Origin: Chloroflexota bacterium
GTDB taxonomy: Bacteria > Chloroflexota > Limnocylindria > Limnocylindrales > CSP1-4
DNA: 39,648 nt
Direction of reading: 5' to 3'
Assembly (NCBI GenBank): GCA_003171255.1
Contig: PMYK01000052.1
Location: 49,566-89,213 of the forward strand
Below the pieces are notes generated by a model. It was not told the DNA's origin, did no database searches, and was given only the letters and a program-made list of their open reading frames with translations. This document shows positions 37,586 through 39,648 of the stretch, in pieces. The position numbers were made by a program, and so were the translations under genes. Position 1 is the first letter of the stretch. The number at the start of each line of letters is the position of its first letter.

Positions 37586-39037
37586 CTAGGAAGCGGGGGT
37601 GTCGATGATCTTCTGGACCTTGACGTTGGCTGCGTCGAGCAGCGCGTTGATGTCCGCGTTCTTGTCGGTCAGGACCGCCTGAACAACCGGGTCAAGGGTT
37701 GCGTAGAGATCCTGGGTGTTGTAGAGCGGCTCGACGAAGAGCGGCTCAGAGAAGATCTTGCTGGTGAACGGGGCCATCTGGGCCGTGGGGACGTTGATGT
37801 AGTCCTTGATCCAGAGCTGTGACTGATCGTAGGTGGCCTTGTCGAAGACGGGCAGGCTCGGCACGCCGACGGGCTGGTTGTTGGCCTTGAGGGCCTGGGC
37901 GTCAGCCACGGCGCCGTCCTGGGTGATGAGTCTTTCGATGTAGTAGAAGTCGATCCAATCGACCGCCGCGTCACGCTGATCTTCGGTGGTGAGGACGCTG
38001 ACGGCCGCGAGGTTGCCGCCGCCGAGGACGCCCGCGTTGGGGTCAGTGGCGAGCGGGATGATGGTGACCCCGTAGTCTGCGGGCTTGAGGGCGTTGTTCT
38101 GCACCATGGCGGTGTAGAGGTCAGACCCACCCGTGAACATGCCGATCTGGCCGGCGGCGAAGTCGGCGTTGATGGTGCCCCAGTTGTAGTCGAACGTGGC
38201 GCCCATCGAATTGTCGTCCCAGCGCAGGCCGTGGAGGTATGCGAGGGCTGCCTTGGTCTGGGCATTGTTGACCGTGGCGGAGACCTTGCCGGTCTTCGCG
38301 TCGACGGCTTCCATGCGCCCACCCAGAGCGTAGGTCATGTCAGTAATCTGCCAGCCACCGGTGTTCTGCGTGGCCATCGTGGCGAAGCCGGCGACGCCGG
38401 GGATCTTCGTGGCGATGATCTTGGCGTCGGCCTTGACTTCGTCCCACGTCGTCGGTGGCTTGTCAGGATCGAGGCCGGCCTGCGTGAACAGGGTGCGGTT
38501 GTAGGTCAGCGCATTGCCGTACGCGGAATACGGCACGGCAAAGATCTTGCCGTCAGTGTCCTGCCCGTTGACCAACACGTTCGGGTTGAACTTGGTGACG
38601 TACGGAAGGGCGCGGACGCGGGCGTCGATGTTGACGATCTGATGCTGAGCGATCAGACCCTTGCCGTCGGTGAAGGGGATATTGAACACGGTCGGCAGCG
38701 TGCCGCCCGCGAGCTGGGCCGCGAAGGTCGGGGCGGTCCAGTTGTACTCCACGGAGGTGACGGTGATCCACGGGTACTTGGCCGTGAACTGAGAGATCTG
38801 CGAGTTCAGGGCGTCGACCGCTTCCTGAGTAGCGCCCGGGCGCAGCGCGCCGACGGTGATCGTGGTGGCCTTGTGGGTGTCCGCGGCGGCGGCACTTGCG
38901 ACCGGGGTCGCGTTCGGCGCGGTGGTCGGCGTGGTGGCCGGGGCGGTGGTTGCGCTCGAGGATGAGCAAGCACTGACGGCGAACATGGCCAACGCGGCCA
39001 TGGTCAGCGCCTTTGCGCGAATGGGCTTGACTGTCAT
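37586..39037 (-). CDS. Sugar ABC transporter substrate-binding lipoprotein (CUT1-type)
   Basis: The 483-residue protein has a lipoprotein signal: a basic start, the hydrophobic ALTMAALAMFAVSAC and the lipobox Cys, then a Ser/Thr/Ala/Pro-rich linker. The mature domain follows the family 1 pattern with GATQEAVDALNSQISQFTAK, LPTVFNIPFTDGKGLI, KIFAVPYSAYGNALTYNRTL and PDKPPTTWDEVKADAKIIA, and ends with the closing helices. It binds a sugar outside the cell and delivers it to the two permeases downstream. The ATG at 39037 is preferred, though GAGG sits only two bases away; a GTG at 39049 is the alternative. It is the first gene of the operon, and regulation by the adjacent LacI-type protein is inferred. 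Confidence 0.93.
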   Translation of the reverse strand: MTVKPIRAKALTMAALAMFAVSACSSSSATTAPATTPTTAPNATPVASAAAADTHKATTITVGALRPGATQEAVDALNSQISQFTAKYPWITVTSVEYNWTAPTFAAQLAGGTLPTVFNIPFTDGKGLIAQHQIVNIDARVRALPYVTKFNPNVLVNGQDTDGKIFAVPYSAYGNALTYNRTLFTQAGLDPDKPPTTWDEVKADAKIIATKIPGVAGFATMATQNTGGWQITDMTYALGGRMEAVDAKTGKVSATVNNAQTKAALAYLHGLRWDDNSMGATFDYNWGTINADFAAGQIGMFTGGSDLYTAMVQNNALKPADYGVTIIPLATDPNAGVLGGGNLAAVSVLTTEDQRDAAVDWIDFYYIERLITQDGAVADAQALKANNQPVGVPSLPVFDKATYDQSQLWIKDYINVPTAQMAPFTSKIFSEPLFVEPLYNTQDLYATLDPVVQAVLTDKNADINALLDAANVKVQKIIDTPAS

Positions 39038-39098
39038 TTCCTCACTCACTCTAGGTTTGTCGCTCGATTGCCTTGTGATCTGGGCTCTAATTCCCCAA

Positions 39099-39112
39099 TT
39101 GGAGCGCTCTTC
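39099..39112 (-). promoter_or_regulatory. Putative LacI/CebR-type operator
   Basis: TTGGAGCGCTCTTC shares the central GGAGCGCTC with the published CebR operator TGGGAGCGCTCCCA. It lies about 65 bp upstream of the binding-protein start, next to a CCAATTGG palindrome (39095-39102). The neighbouring regulator gene is LacI-type, so control is likely. Confidence 0.5.
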
Positions 39113-39511
39113 TGGGTCGTCACTCCATCCTCAATCTCCTCCCTATCCAGGGCGTCTGGCGGGCTCGGTGTGGTGTGATTGGGCTGTGAAAAGCCAGGCC
39201 GTTGGCGTGGGACGGTTGGCGGCCACGGCTTCAGCCTGTATGGCCAGGCGTGGCCCCCTCGGCGGCTTGTCCCGCCGACATGTCACTGAGAACCCCGTCT
39301 GTCAATTGCACCTGACTCCGGTGGGGCGGCTGGTGAGGGTGCCGGGCATGCTCCCGGTCAGGCCGTCGTCGGAAAAGTACACTACCGGACAATCCCACGC
39401 AAGATCTTGACAGCAATTCCTTCGATCTCTGCCTTCGTATGTGCAACTAGTGAACGGTTCTTGGGAATGTCACGCTTGGCGTCGCAAGAACGGCTCACGC
39501 GGGCGGAATCT

Positions 39512-39543
39512 GTCGGCCCGCCTGAGCGGCCTGTTAGGCCGAC
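39512..39543 (-). terminator. Hairpin after the LacI-type gene
   Basis: Arms 39512-39518 and 39537-39543 pair perfectly over seven bases, and a smaller CGGCCT/AGGCCG hairpin (39527-39541) overlaps. It lies 8 bp past the regulator stop codon. No T-run. Confidence 0.4.
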
Positions 39544-39550
39544 CGGCGTC

Positions 39551-39648
39551 CTAGCGAGAGAAGGCGGGCGGCGCGGTGGAACCGCGAACTACGAGCTCCG
39601 GTTCGAAGAGCAACTCACCTTGCGGCAGGCCGTTCCCTGAGATCTGGG
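39551..39648 (-). CDS. LacI-family transcriptional regulator, C-terminal end only
   Basis: The last 20-plus residues before the TAG read NGLPQGELLFEPELVVRGST followed by APPAFSR. PELVVRxSTxPP is the typical end of LacI/GalR-family regulators. The DNA-binding domain and start codon are outside the window. The gene precedes the sugar ABC operon on the same strand, and a LacI/CebR-like site lies between, so it is the likely local regulator. Confidence 0.8.
   Translation of the reverse strand, partial: QISGNGLPQGELLFEPELVVRGSTAPPAFSR

Larger units (their letters stand above)
39038..39550. other. Promoter region of the sugar ABC operon
   Basis: The 513 bp between the binding-protein ATG and the LacI-type stop codon hold no protein-like frame. 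They contain a LacI/CebR-like operator (39099-39112), an adjacent CCAATTGG palindrome and a hairpin after the regulator gene. A clear -35/-10 pair was not found. Confidence 0.6.

Noticed and set aside
1-39648. CRISPR arrays, tRNA or rRNA genes
   Set aside because: No regularly spaced repeats, cloverleaf features or conserved rRNA segments were seen.

Overview
The window is a 39.6-kb, GC-rich, gene-dense bacterial segment, probably chromosomal. No rRNA, tRNA, CRISPR array, intact transposase or phage gene was found. The gene set suggests a Chloroflexota-type organism (perhaps Limnocylindria/Ellin6529-like) or, less likely, an actinobacterium-like lineage. It includes a PII-like c-di-AMP receptor, an R3H/SpoIIIAA-type ATPase, a family 5 uracil-DNA glycosylase, a GpgS-type glycosyltransferase, a TadE/TadG set and two ECF sigma factors. 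That assignment is inference. Start codons are often GTG or TTG, and several genes have a TANNNT -10-like box only 6-7 nt before the start codon, which suggests leaderless transcripts.

Layout. 1-4.2 kb, signalling: a truncated sigma-70 family factor, a Nudix hydrolase, a c-di-AMP receptor, a GAF-GGDEF protein with a degenerate active site, and an ECF sigma/anti-sigma pair. 4.7-5.5 kb: a secreted or anchored protein of unknown function. 5.5-10.5 kb (minus strand): a vitamin B6 operon, pdxS-pdxT, running into a GNAT-like protein and a large R3H-domain ATPase. 11-13.4 kb: a VanZ-like membrane protein, a family 5 uracil-DNA glycosylase, a possible relic of an ABC ATPase and an orphan OmpR-type regulator. 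13.5-16.6 kb: an overlapping TadE-TadE-TadG operon ending in a strong hairpin. 16.7-21.3 kb: HNH nuclease, CCA-adding enzyme, a TPR protein with a very long Ala/Glu-rich tail, and a UDP-glucose 4-epimerase-like protein.

21.3-28.1 kb: a 200-bp inverted-repeat element, then a DNA-ligase-like pseudoenzyme, a mannosylglycerate-synthase-like glycosyltransferase, a GpgS-type enzyme fused to two N-terminal universal-stress domains, glycerate kinase and an endonuclease III-like glycosylase. The three central genes overlap by 4 nt and fit a glucosylglycerate/mannosylglycerate (compatible solute) pathway. The glycosyltransferase calls rest on motifs only.

28.1-34.2 kb: a 737-bp non-coding stretch with 13-bp tandem repeats and a hairpin next to the promoter of a two-component system (response regulator plus histidine kinase), then two divergent paralogues of an unknown family flanking a nitrilase-superfamily gene and an HD-domain gene. 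34.3-39.6 kb (minus strand): a secreted protein with a low-complexity linker and a CUT1-type sugar ABC operon (binding protein, two permeases, no ATPase). The end of a LacI-family regulator lies upstream, with a LacI/CebR-like operator between.

The items most worth a second look are the Usp-Usp-GpgS fusion cluster, the ligase-like and GGDEF pseudoenzymes, the repeat/hairpin promoter element at 28.7 kb, the 200-bp inverted-repeat element, and the paralogous unknown family.
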